In this document: piece by piece, positions 51,645 to 64,000 of the stretch
Numbering within the stretch: the first letter of the stretch is position 1
How the letters are laid out: each line of letters opens with the position of its first letter
Source of the DNA: Mansonella perstans
Taxonomy: Eukaryota; Nematoda; Chromadorea; Rhabditida; Onchocercidae
Direction: 5' to 3'
DNA length: 64,000 bases
NCBI GenBank assembly: GCA_037074765.1
Contig: JBAMDO010000071.1
Span: 174,132 to 238,131, forward strand
Notes under the pieces: model-generated
What the model was told of the DNA's origin: nothing
Database searches by the model: none
What the model saw: the letters and a program-made list of their open reading frames with translations, nothing else
Made by a program: the position numbers and the translations under genes

Positions 51645-51690
51645 GTGATAGAGAGAGAGAGAGGGAAAGAGAAAGAGGAAGAGAAAAAAA
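51645..51690. repeat. (GA)n polypurine tract
   Basis: A run of GAGAGA grades into GGAAAGAGAAAGAGGAAGAG, giving a short spurious Arg/Glu open frame. Confidence 0.9.
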
Positions 51691-51942
51691 GAAATTATTA
51701 CTGATGACTATTTGTTTAAGCAAGAAAATAAAATTTTTACTTTTTCATTTAGGAAATAATAAAATTTTTAAGTTCATATTGCTTTAACACTACAGTAATA
51801 TAAAGCACAAATATAAATAGTTATGAATGGAGCATATTACCGTAATCTCATCATATATCATTATTGAAAGAGCCAGTAGTGCTTCTTTCGCTTCTCTTCG
51901 ATGAAAGAATTATGATTGGAAGGGTGTACAGCAATATAAAAT

Positions 51943-51989
51943 GTTTCTGTGTATGTATGTATGTGTATGTGTATTATGTGTGTATGTAT

Positions 51990-52035
<46 letters not shown>

Positions 52036-52036
52036 A
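51943..52036. repeat. Compound TG/TATG microsatellite
   Basis: Mixed TGTATG and pure TG units over about 90 bp. Confidence 0.93.
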
Positions 52037-53151
52037 TATGTGTGACAGCTGTTGATAAAATAATTGGTGAAGCTCGGGATCATTTCTTATAGACTAAGCA
52101 GATCGACCCTAGCAATATGCCAGTCATAATCGTATCTGCTTGGGATGATATTTCGTTATCAATCTAACCAAGCAACTAACTTATCATTCAGCAAGTATTA
52201 AACCGTTAAATGATAGATGCTTAGCCTAATGGATCATTAATTAATTCTTCAAATCAATTACTGATTTCAACGGATAATTTTCAGCTTTTTTCCCCCTTGA
52301 TGAATAATCTATCATCAGACATCTATCATCAAATGATCTAACGAAAATTAATTAAATTTCATCATTTAATGAAATAAATGAAATTTCAATCTCATTAGTT
52401 AAAAATTAGATTGTAATAAGATGATCTTAAGAACTATTTAATAGCTATCACAAAAATTAACTTAGCATTAAATATTCCCTTAGAAATAATAATTATTGTT
52501 ATTTTAATTTATTTTAAGTGATAAAGTAAATTATAATAATTAGAATTGAAATAGGGGAACAATGATTCACATTATTGCATATTTCAGTTAATATATATTT
52601 ATTTCAACATTATTTCCATAAATATCCTGAATTTCAATTTCATTTCAATAATAGCAATCATTCAACAATAATGATAATAATCACCGTTTGATTAATTATA
52701 ATTCACTGTATCATTAATTAATTGTTGTATAATGACATCCAACAAATTAATTACATTATTGAAACAATTAATTTATAATTTGCTATCTCGAAAGTATTAC
52801 CTACAACAACGATACTTTTTATTACATTATATACATAATTAAACTTTCTGGAAAAGACCTAATCATCTGAATAGTTCTTTTACGTCTGCATGCATTCCGG
52901 AAAAGCATATCATTAATTCTCTAAATGGAAGAACATATGTGTGAAATATATGGTAGCTTATGATTATTGGATGAGAGAGGTAAAAGCATGATGAAAAAAG
53001 TCTATGCTATGCTATGGCTATTCAGCTATCTTTGAATGTTCATTCATTCGTCTCATTTATAATTATAGAAATTTCTCCTTCATCCTCTTATAGGCTTATT
53101 TTTTTTTTTTTTTTTATTTTAAAGGTCCTTATAGAAAAGGATGGATGTAAA

Positions 53152-53175
53152 GGAGAGAGAGAGAGAGAGAGAGAA
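53152..53175. repeat. (GA)n microsatellite
   Basis: About twelve AG dinucleotides following GGATGTAAAGG. Confidence 0.92.
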
Positions 53176-53996
53176 TATAACAAGTTGAGTAATTCATTTT
53201 TGAAATAGAATGATATGATACTGATAAGAGTTATTGATTAAAATATACTGATTGAATTAATGATGCAACTAAATGAATAAAAAAGGAATTGAGGAATGTG
53301 ATGAGTGACATTATTTTAATGATTTTGAGATTTGCAACTATTTCCGCATTTTTCTTTTTCATTGAAGTTGAAAATGATGCAAAATGAAGTAAACAAGTAA
53401 TTCATTCATTTGAAAAGTAATGAAATTTTAAGTCCAACAGCTTCTTTTTCTTCTTCTTCCTTCCTCTCCCTCTGTTCATTATCGTATAATTATGGAAATA
53501 ATATATAATTGATGTATCCTCATTTCTATCTCATACCTCATTGGTGGAATATTGACGAAGTCATATTTTGCAATACAAAATGACTAACTGCTTTGCTTTC
53601 CTGTGAAATCAATTTCAATATTCATATATGATTGATTGACTAATTTGATTATTTGATTTCGAATTTAAAATTTAATAAAAAAAGAAAGGAAAGAAATATA
53701 TGTAACAAACAATAAAATATATTTTGTTGAAATATATGAATATTCTAATTAAACAATCAAAAGAAGCACCGAAAATGCAAATGTTGCGATATTTCTTTTT
53801 TTTTTTGTTGAAAATAACTAATTAAAATTTTTTTTTCACTTACATTCCTATCATAAAAATTCCATTTCATTCCTTTTTGCCCCCAAAAAAAAATCGAACC
53901 ATCTCTCCACTTTGCTATTTGCTGCTGTTAGAAAACATCGTAAAAGTCATTAAATCAGCAACCAGCTATTTGAAAATGATTATATTTCGCAAAATT

Positions 53997-54070
53997 TTTA
54001 CACACACACACCATATAACATATACTATTATCTAGACACACATGCATACACACACACACCCACATACACC
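53997..54070. repeat. Interrupted (AC)n microsatellite
   Basis: Two ACACAC-rich blocks are separated by about 40 bp of mixed sequence. Confidence 0.85.
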
Positions 54071-54794
54071 TTGATGTTTTGCACACTTTAATGTGGCTCA
54101 ATAAATTGTAATGAAGGTGACAATGATACCTGAATTCGAACAAGACGGAGTTTTGGGGAAAAAGAGTAGAAATGAATATGTCTGTACAATTGCCTTATCT
54201 GTTCCATATTTAATTAAATATTGTCCGTTGTCTGTCCACTTCTTTCAAGAAGATTAAAATTAACTTTTCGTTCCAATTTTCAACTGATCCTGGACATGAA
54301 ATTTTAATAAATCACTGCTATTAATTCATTAATTCGTCGTTTAATATATTTCAAACAAAAATATATAAAATGAATTTGTATTTTGGAACAAAATTTCCAA
54401 ACTAAGAATAAATGTTAAGACTTAAATTTAGTTTTAGTTGAAAAAAGAAAACAAATTTTTTTAATTTTTTTTTGATCCAAAATTTTTTTATTTTAAATTC
54501 ATTTCAGCTGTTTCATGTGTCAAAATTTTCTTTTTCTTTTTCACTTTTCTCTCTCACTCTTTTCTCCCTCTTTCTCTCCTTATCTTTCTCTCTCTCATTC
54601 CCTCTTTTTTAAATATATATTCATTGTGACATAGGAAAAAAAAATTTTTTTCAAACAAATTTAAGACCAATAACTTGCAAACAATGAGCGTAAATTTTAC
54701 GTTTTTATTGCCTTTCCAATCATTTTCAACTATTTCCAATCATTTTTATGCTTGAAGTAAAAAAAAAATTCTTTTTCTTAATGGGCAGACAGAT

Positions 54795-54866
54795 AAGGAT
54801 GTGGACAGAGGATGGACAGAGGAATGGACAGAGGATGGACAGAGGAATGGACAGAGGAATGGATAG
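54795..54866. repeat. Minisatellite based on GGACAGAGGA(AT)
   Basis: Five to six head-to-tail units of ATGGACAGAGGA, 11 or 13 bp long depending on an AT insertion, with one degenerate copy (GGATAGCGGA) at the right edge. It is notably GC-rich for the region. Confidence 0.88.
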
Positions 54867-55357
54867 CGGAGCGGACCGGCACGATGATATGTGATGAGAT
54901 GAAATGATTAGTTAGGAATATAGATTGAACAAATCAACAAAAAGTCCGAAATTTTTTAATTCATCTTTTCTTTACTCATAAAAATTTATTATCCTTCGAA
55001 CGATGATTTTTTTTTCCAATGTCTAAAATTTGCTTATTTTTTTTTTTGCCGCTCTTTCAAAACTTTTCGGTATCTTTTTTTCATCTTTTTCAAGAGAAAA
55101 TGACGATGATAATGATGATGATTTATTTACTCATTGAATCACAATTACTATTTCTCGTTACAGTAACTCTTGACTGAAAGCAATAATAGTAATAATATTT
55201 TGTTGAAAGAGAAAAATATTCTGTTCAAATCTTTTGCCTAAACATTTGAAATGAATTTATAAATCATCCTAACATCGTATGATTTCCTAAAATATTATAT
55301 TCCTTAAATTACATTTCATCTTTCACTCAAATTTTCCATACAAAAAAAAATTAGGTA

Positions 55358-55415
55358 AGAGTAAGAGAGAGAGAAAGAGGGAGAGGGAAGAAAAGAGAAA
55401 GAGGGAAGAAAAGGT
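55358..55415. repeat. Polypurine (GA/GGGA/GAAAA) tract
   Basis: About 58 bp of almost pure purine on the plus strand, built from AGAG, AGGGAG and AAAAG units. Confidence 0.88.
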
Positions 55416-56458
55416 AATCATAATGAGGCTACAGTATCAAAATCACTATTTTGATAACAGGTTATTTTTTTTATTTGGCTTTTAAAAAAATTCACATCTG
55501 TTCCTCCTTGCTTGCCTTTTTAAATCTTCATAAGGTGAAATTAATTTTCATAATTGTAGGGTATATGCTATGCAAAACTCATTTTATGAACTTATCAAAA
55601 GCAGATACGACTAGTTAATTTAGTCGAAATTTAATTCCATAAATTTACTCAAATCTCAAATTTTTTCAAACCATTTACTCAAACCAGTTTTACTTTTCTT
55701 TTTTTTTTTTTGCTGAAAATGGATTGGATACAATATGGAGAAAAAACTCACACTTACTTCTAATGAAAGTATCACTTAAAAGAAAATAATTATTGCAACA
55801 AAACTATTGTTATCATTTATTATCACCATCACTAATAGTATTATTATCATTTATTACCATCATTATTAATAGTATTATCATTCGCAATTATTATTAATAT
55901 CATTATTATTATCCTATTAATTAGATAATAATTGGAATTTGCAACGACAAGTATTTACATAGCTCTATACAACAAGAAGTGGAGCGATAAGTTATTTTTG
56001 CTCATCGGTATTAGCATTTGATCATTTATCATTATCTCTTGCATTCTTGTCTTATTAACTAGCATCATATCTTGAAATTATATGTATTAGTGGGAAAAAT
56101 ATATGATACTAGCACAAGAATACATCATCCGACATCAATTCGATGAATTATTAACACGACTTGTGAATCATTAATCGTGATATCAGCTCAGTTTGTTCAT
56201 TATTAGCAGTAGAGTAGAAAGCCGTAGTAGAAATAGTAATAGTATAGTGGTAACAGTGGTAGAAATAGAGGTAGTAATGGTCTAAGCAATTTTCCCTTTC
56301 AATAAATTCACCCGATATTTATTGCTTGTTTATCAGTAACTTCACGATAATACATTTCTTAGTCCACAGTCCACGAAACATTTCTCACAGCTGTTCCATA
56401 AAGGGTTTGGCCTATGGCTGGGAAATATTATTAATGGCCCTAGACAACATCGTACCAA

Positions 56459-56461
56459 CAA

Positions 56462-56499
<38 letters not shown>

Positions 56500-56510
56500 G
56501 CACACGCATA
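56459..56510. repeat. (AC)n microsatellite
   Basis: CA/AC dinucleotides with TATA and CGCA interruptions. Confidence 0.93.
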
Positions 56511-59500
56511 ACATTCCGTTGTTGTAGCTTCATCATGTAATGCCACATTTTTTTTCCATCATTTTAACAAATAAGACTAATTGTTGTTGAAAACCTAAAT
56601 TGCTTCTCAAAATTCACTAAAATCACCACAAGTTTTACTTTAGATTATATGACATTGCCTTATATAACTTTTTTTAAAAATTTTAAACTTTCAAAAATTG
56701 AAATTTTACTGGAAAATGTTAGTAAGATACAATAAATAAATCGATTAAAAGATTTCTTGTTTAAGTAACATAACTAGAAGCATTTCGAATAATTTAAGTT
56801 TATTTTTCATGCACACTTGTTCACTGTTTTTTTTTTACCAGTGCTAAACTTCCAGATGCAGTGATAAATGAAATTGATAGTCATAGCTCGTTGTTATTTC
56901 CATTATCACTATGCATATTTGATTTCTATTCTATAATACTGCCACATTGTCATTTTTTCCTTCGCTCTTTTCATTTTATTTCATAAAAATTTCCATACGT
57001 TTTAAAATTTTATCAACCAAAATTCATTTATTTTATATACTTTGGCAAGATTGCGACAAACTTCAATTTCTTTTTCTTTACTCTTTTGTTATTTAAATAA
57101 AGAAATATTTTTACAAAAAGATTTTTATTTTGAAAGATAATAATTAAGAAAATTATTTTATTTTATTATGATAATTTCAAAAGATGTTTCGAGCTTAGCA
57201 ATTAGACTAGTGCAATTTCATTAAATTGATCAATTCTATTAATTTAAGCTACTCTCATTCGTGTTTGGCTTATCATTCATCCCAAGACTACTGGTAAAAA
57301 TGAGCCAAGAAAGTTGCTGAAATATAAATATAGTTACAGCACCGTTTGATCGATTTTAGCAACTTCATCCAAATTTATCCTTAATTGAAAATTCATTGTG
57401 GAAGAGAAGAAAAATTTTTCTCTGTCTTTCGATATCTTTTCAGAATTTTTTTCTAACTTTAATAGCTTGCTCAATTAAGTTTGCTATCTTCCAATAAATT
57501 TGCTTATCGTCAATCGTTTCTATTCGACCTCCTATTCAACGTTACATTAAGAGGAAAAATGTCAGATTAATATGATACGGCACGATACAGTGTAACACTA
57601 TACGATACCATATGATAGATACGATATCAGTATCCATAAATCATAATAACACTTGTTTCATATTTTACGGTAACCGTAATGCAGTTGCTACCGTTCTTTT
57701 ACTCATTATTTTTACTAGTATTTTAATATTTTACTTTCAATATTCACTATATTGCAAACATGTTTGCTGATCAACATTTCTGCTGTGCATCAGCGTAAAT
57801 TTGCAACAATTCAATAAGTTGAACAAAATCCGGAAATTATATAAAATCTGGAAATAATATCAACATATATCTATACACAGGTAATTAGTATTTTTGTTTT
57901 TTATTTGATCAATTAACGCAATAAATTGATTAAATAAAAAAAATATGAGAAAAAAAACAAAAACCGGAATAATTGCTACCGTAATTCAATTTTTGCCTTT
58001 CTCTCATCTTCCATCATCCAATAATCCTTCAGACTGTAATTTTAAGATATTTTAAAATTTGATATTTTGGGAAACTAACTAACATTATGCAATTTCAATT
58101 GCCCATAAAAAATTTTATTACATTTTCTGATAACGAACAAATAATTCCGAAAGTTACGATTTTTTTCCTTCCATCTTTTTAAATGCGCACAAATTATTTT
58201 CATTTTGTTAAATGCCAATTGTTGCGTTCCAATTTTTTTCTGTCAGACGAATAACATTTTTTTTTTAGCGATTTCACATTGAACTCATAAAAAAAATTGT
58301 TTTCTTTTGAAGCTTTTTTTTTTTAAAACCATCCAATTTATTACATTTCTTTCTTTGCTTCCTCAAATTATTTCATTTCTTATTTCTCTTTATTTTTCAC
58401 ATTCTTTTCTTTTTCCTTTTTGTTCTACCTTCCAGCTATATTGATTATTGTTAAATTACATATTAATTTTGTAAAAGTTAACGAAAAGATAGAAATTGTT
58501 GTAAGTAATATAACAATACTTCAGTGGAAAAGCTATGATAACATCAGCTTAGGCGCAAAATGAACAAATTTTAAACAATAAATATGACAATTATTCATAA
58601 GAATAAACGGTAGCATTATTTTGGTACTTCAATGAGATAGATGTTCTTGCAACCTAAATTGGTTACCATTTAGCAAATGAGATAAGTGCATTAATATATT
58701 AACATCGACACTAATAGTAGAGTTCTTTAGTGTTTGTTGATTTCATTGATGAAACTTTTATATTTGGCATCATTTGTTAAACTTAAAATTGAATTTCGAT
58801 CTTATCGGTCATTATCAGGGGCAACAAATTGGGTTAATTAAAAATGTTCATTATTTATTGCTGTTTTTGTCTGTAGACAAAATCAAATATCAGGTATTCA
58901 TTCCGTGTATACAACAATGGTGAATTAAACAATTAGGTCAAGCTATTTTCCATCCAATTGGTGTAACTTTTACTTTCTCTGTATGGTCAATGGTCATTCC
59001 TTTAATGATAAAGAAAAAAAGCGGGTAAATTTATTATTATGAGAAATAAATGAGAGAAATGCTTTTAGGAGAACAAAATTGGCAAAAACAAAGTGAAAAA
59101 AATAGAAAGGTCAAAAGAGTGCAATTATGAATGAAAGACAATGAAAAATTAAGAGATATGGATGCTTTAATTGAATAATTACCCTTCTAATGATAATTAA
59201 TAAGTTGGCATCACTTTGATATTAAGTAAATATGAAAGAGCAATGAGTTATATGGGAATATATCGGAATAAGTTAATTAAAAGGTGTACTAAAATATATT
59301 TATCCATTAGGAATTGAATTGAACTTAATCGAAACTTTCATATTATCAATATTCTTCCCAGCTAATTACTATTAATCTACTAATGCAATTATTATCACTA
59401 GTAATTATATACCTAATGGAATGATGGTAGTAATATATAGTCATTGTAGGTCTATTGTTAATGATGGTTATTGTTCGTATCAGATACTGATTGATGCGAT

Positions 59501-60126
59501 TATCAATGATTGTAATAGTTTCATTTAACATTAATCGAGATTCTAATTTAATTTGCCTTTTGCATGTTTCTTTTTTTAAATTTAAGAAATATGGAATTAA
59601 TTCGTTGTTTATCTAATTTTTTCCTAATTCTTTCCATTTTTCTTAATTACATATCATTTTACTAATTTCTCCTTCAATTTCATCTTAACAGCATAAATTC
59701 ATAAATTCAAATTCTTCGTACAACTTCATTTGCTAAACGTTACATTATTTCTCTTCAAACAAAAAATGCTTCAATTTCAATCAAATTTTGATTTGCTTAT
59801 TTTTTCAAACTTCGTGATGAATGTGGGCTGAAAATAATAAATTTTGCAAGTTTTAAAAAAATTTCGAAATTTTGTTATAATTTGAAACATAATGGAATGC
59901 AACACATGACAAATTCATGTGAAGCCTTTGACTATTAACATAAAGCATTTCTTACTTTTCAAAACTTTCACATCGTCTTTGCTACAAATCCTTTCCCACT
60001 TTTGCTTGTGTACCATGATAGGCCCATTTCTTACCCACCAGGTGGCCTAACTATAGTCATTTCATTTCGATGATGAATGGAAAGATTTTTTTTTTTTTTT
60101 TGATGCTTTATTTACTGCACATATTC

Positions 60127-60226
60127 ATACACACACACACTCATATAAACATACACACACATACACACACACATACATACACACACACACACACATACAC
60201 ATAGATATATACATGCATACATACAT
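60127..60226. repeat. Compound AC/ATAC microsatellite
   Basis: About 100 bp of ACAC and ATACAC units ending in TATATACATGCATACATAC. Confidence 0.93.
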
Positions 60227-61901
60227 ATATAATTCACTTACAAATTTTGCCCACAATTGATGGATCAGAGCGAATTGAATGGAATTGAATTAAATGCTTA
60301 TCATATGAGATTTTTAAATGATTTGCATATTTAAATGGATACAGTCTGAAAAGGTTGGCATATTTAATGCTATAATCATTGTTGAAAAAAAAATACGCCT
60401 ATTGCATATTTGCTTCAAACTTTTATTTTTGACTTCTTTTCATGCGATTTTTATACCTTTTAGTATATTAGCCAGACTGATAACCATAAACCAGTGTTCT
60501 TGACAAATTGACAAAACAAATTGTTTGAAATTTAAAATAATTTTAATTTGAATGATTAAAACTTAGAATTAAGCAAAAAAAGATGTTTAAAAAATTTAAC
60601 AAAAAAAAACTTTTGAAAAATTTTCTTTGGCATTTATTCAAAAGCAAAAGCAAAAAAAAAAATTGCAAAAAAATAAAATGATAAAATTGACGAATTGGTC
60701 ATTTTTAACAAACAATGATAATTTATAAATTACCGAAATTTTTGTTAGAAGAAAGAGAAATGAACAGTTGAGCAAATTGTCAATTATCTTATCCTGCATT
60801 GAAATCTACTTAAACTCATTTTTGAAGTGTTGCGCAAAAGCTGAATTTCATTATCCTTTTTTTTTCTTCAAGTAGCCGGCAAACTGGTCAAACAGTTGTC
60901 GCCGTATTGTAAGCTGTCATTTGGTTGATGATTAATAGTTAATGAGATGTGAATTTTCTTAAACCTATTTTCAACTTAAATATCTATCATATTAATTGCT
61001 GTTGTGTATAATATTTGTGATCACTTTTTTTTTTAAAAAAAATTTTACTATTGTTTCAATGTACATGTCAAAGTTATTCAGCCATAATAATCATTTATCA
61101 GATTATTAATTATGCAGTATTAATTATTTTTTTTGGTTTGCTAATAATTTCTTCTTTCTTAAATTACAAAAATATTCCGTAGGTTGTTCCAAAAAAATAT
61201 CTGTTATAGGGAGTACGACCGTAATACTAAATATTTATGATGGGTTTGGTTGATTGAGGAATAATCCTGAATGCATCCAATGTATCATCTAGACAGTTGT
61301 ACATTGGTACTTGTGTAATCATAAGTCTGGAAATTCAAACTTTTCACACAGTACCATTGAGATCTTTTTTAACATTTGTTTATTTTGATTTTACCTTGTT
61401 ATTTTGAATATTTCCTCTAAAATTTTGTACGGCTAATTTTGTCGCATTTGAGTCACATAGTCTTTTGATTGCACATATTCCAGTTATGGCTTGTCAAAGT
61501 AATTTATTTACAAGTTAATTGTAAAAGAAATAAAAACTGCATTGATTCTCGCTAAAAAAATTGAAACAAAATAATATTTCATATTTTTCACAAGTGACTG
61601 TAAAAAATACATTGGACATTTTGTTAATCAATTATCATTGTCATATTTTGAATTTTTATTATTTGTAAAAAAAAAAAAAAAAATTCTTTTATAAAATTTA
61701 ATTTATTCATCAAAATTTTTTTTAATTTCATAAAATTCCAATTTAAATATTAAATTTGGATGAAATTATTCCAAATTTTTTTTTTTTTTTTTTTTAAAAC
61801 AACCACTCAAAAATTTTACCTAACATTTTTACCCTTTTATCATTTGGACAAATTGAAAATTGCGCAGCCAAACGAAACGATGCATATATTTCAATTTCAA
61901 C

Positions 61902-61942
61902 ACGTCTTTCTCTCTCTCCCTCTCTCTCTCTCTCTTTCTTCA
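61902..61942. repeat. (CT)n polypyrimidine tract
   Basis: TCTCTCTCCC units over about 40 bp. Confidence 0.9.
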
Positions 61943-62420
61943 TTATCGCACTCTCAATCACTAATACTACTATGCACCATGATTCTCTAACAATTTTAAC
62001 ACTCTCTCGTTACATTATATATCATCAATCTCATCATTTCCTATTGTCTCCAATCATTTTTAATTTTTTTCGCTTCAAAAATATTTATTGCCAAATCATA
62101 CAGTCAATCTATTGGAATATTTACAAATTTTTTCTTTCAACTCTTAAAATAACAAAAATATTTTTTTTAAGCAAATGATATTTTGAATCTTAAAAGAGTC
62201 CAATCATTGGCCATTAATCGATATTCTTAACGAGCCATAAACCATATAGTTTGGTCATTATGGTCACTTTCATTGGCTACTATTAATTTAAATTTAAAGG
62301 CTTTATGTGCATTGAAAATTTCATATTATATTATGCTTGATAAATAACAACAAATTATTGCAATATGATAACTTTAAGCTTACGATAATTATAATGAGCC
62401 AACCACCATAATTTGGCTCC

Positions 62421-62604
62421 TTCGAATAATTTTCATACTTTTTGTTTTAAATTACAATTACCTTGTAGTCATAATCTCTAATCAACAATTATCACAGTAT
62501 AGCCTACCATAATCTATCTTCTTGTGATAATTTTCACACTTTTTGTACTAAATTACAATTATCTCATAGTCACATCTCTAATCAACAGTTATCATGATAT
62601 GACA
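62421..62604. repeat. Diverged 101-bp tandem duplication
   Basis: Two copies of a block beginning ATAATTTTCA and containing AAATTACAATTA and CTCTAATCAACA.TTATCA, offset by about 101 bp, with several substitutions and a small indel. Non-coding. Confidence 0.85.
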
Positions 62605-64000
62605 AGTTTTAATGAATTAGCTTTTTACGATTCTCACAACACCATTTTCACCACTCCATTTCTTTATTTTTAAAAATTAAAAAAACAATTTAATATTTTA
62701 ATTTTAAAAAAAATGCTTAATTACATTTATCAAGTGTGATATTAATTCTTTTGCATCGCATTAAAAAAAAAATTCAAAAAATAAATCTTTTTTGAAAAAA
62801 AAAGATTTTTTGAATTAGCCATTTTAGTGCGAACTAATTTTATATTCAAAATACAATTACCACCAGCATTCATCACCAATCACAGCGACAATTTATTTTC
62901 AACTTCTTTCCACATTGGAGACGAAATTTTAAAATGCACGCAATAAAATCGAAATTCATCAAATTTACACGAAAGTTTTCGTTTTTTCAAAGAATATCGG
63001 AGAAAAAAAATGTGGAAATTGCGGTCATAATTTTTCTTTTTTTTGTTTACATTTTTCTAAATATCTTTTCTTGAATTACTTACTGATAACTGATGATTAA
63101 TTGGAATCCGTATTATTATCATCAGTCCTTCTCTTTTTCCGTTTGCCGTTTTATCGCAAGAATGATTACCAACCATTTCGCTATTGTTAAATACATGATC
63201 TTTCTATTCCACCTTCTATTTTAAACATTTCAAAATTCCGTTTTATGAAAATTTGTTTCCTCTTGGTATTATTAGGATTTGTAAATTTAACTTTTAAAAT
63301 TGTCAATTTTCCTAAGAAATTTTTTTCACTGCTTTTTTCCATTTTGAAATTAAACTTTCGAAATGTGCATATTTCTCAAACTGATACTATCAACGTATCA
63401 AGGTTATGCCAATAAATCATTTTAATAACTCATTAGATGATAGATGATTGAGCAGCAATTGATCGTTTTAGGCAAAAATATGAATTACAGTAGGATTAAA
63501 AACGAGGTATTTATTAATTCAGTGAATTTGTTCGGAGAAAATCTCAGAATCATCAGGATTGTCTGTTCATTTTCGATGTATATTTTCTAGTATGCTTAAA
63601 AGTGAAAATACTTTGCAACCTTGTTTAAAATGCTGAATCCATCGAACTCTTAGTGATTTTGGACAGGACAGCGTTATGCAGGTTCAAATATTTGTCATCA
63701 TAAACTCAAAAGAAAATTGAATTGAACTTTCTGAACAAAATATAGATTGATTAGTTTTGCTTGCTGACACTTGACCTGGAAAAATTCATAGTTCACTTGT
63801 TGACACTGGACTTGCAATTCATTTTCAATCTTTTTCTGACAAAGTTTCTAGAAAAAAAGCCATGATTGACTTTTATTATACCGCATTCGTTTAATAGTAT
63901 TTTTTTTTTGCATCAAAACGAACATAGTATTCATTCATAATATTTAATTTAAACAAATTTCAAAAAAAAAAGAAAAAAATAAGAAGAAAGTTGCGGTATT

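Larger units (their letters stand above)
45411..64000. other. 18.6-kb AT-rich, microsatellite-dense region without an assembled gene
   Basis: Long runs of A or T, dinucleotide and polypurine repeats and short duplications dominate. Isolated GC-richer islands with splice-like edges are listed separately where I could define them. Others that I could not resolve are near 48640-48740, 49305-49360, 52060-52170, 56390-56460, 60000-60060, 60870-60945, 61225-61330 and 63630-63710. The region could be intergenic or the introns of one or more long genes extending past the window. Confidence 0.45.

Noticed and set aside
56326..56548. Opposing ORFs across an AC microsatellite
   Set aside because: All six frames of the small GC-richer patch look equally protein-like, so no strand can be preferred.

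Overview
This window looks like nuclear DNA from a nematode, most likely a filarial worm. It is very AT-rich, genes are split into many small exons with GT..TTTCAG-type introns, there are candidate spliced-leader acceptors just before two start codons, and the protein families resemble Caenorhabditis orthologues. I cannot name the species. No transposon, tRNA, rRNA or CRISPR array was recognised.

Four protein-coding genes fill the left 39 kb. Their exon models were built by hand, and splice phases were checked across every junction. (1) On the minus strand (4211 to 556) is a ten-exon gene for a two-pore-domain (TWK/K2P) potassium-channel-like protein of 438 aa. Both of its selectivity filters depart from the family consensus. 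(2) On the plus strand (7942 to 13636) is an eleven-exon ERp57/PDI-3-type protein disulfide isomerase of 490 aa, with two CGHC sites and a C-terminal KEEL. (3) On the plus strand (17778 to 32316) is a 31-exon CHD1 chromatin remodeller of about 1843 aa, with tandem chromodomains, a Snf2 ATPase, SANT/SLIDE and CHCT regions, and a long histidine-rich tail. (4) On the plus strand (34228 to 38756) is a fifteen-exon ubiquilin of 523 aa, with UBL, STI1-like repeats and UBA. The spacing of 1.9 to 4.1 kb between the plus-strand genes argues against a classical nematode operon. The K2P and PDI genes are divergent across 3.7 kb.

The right 25 kb (38757 to 64000) is gene-poor, extremely AT-rich and full of microsatellites and short tandem duplications. 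It contains a short bacterial-looking open segment at 41099-41275, resembling the N-terminus of a glycerol-1-phosphate dehydrogenase and possibly an old Wolbachia-to-nucleus transfer. Several isolated exon-like islands on both strands could belong to one or more genes with very long introns; I could not assemble or identify them.

The genes have housekeeping roles (ER folding, transcription-coupled chromatin remodelling, proteasome shuttling) and do not form a single pathway. The items most worth follow-up are the K2P homologue with two degenerate pores and the 33-bp minisatellite in one of its introns, which carries a splice-acceptor-like motif in most units.
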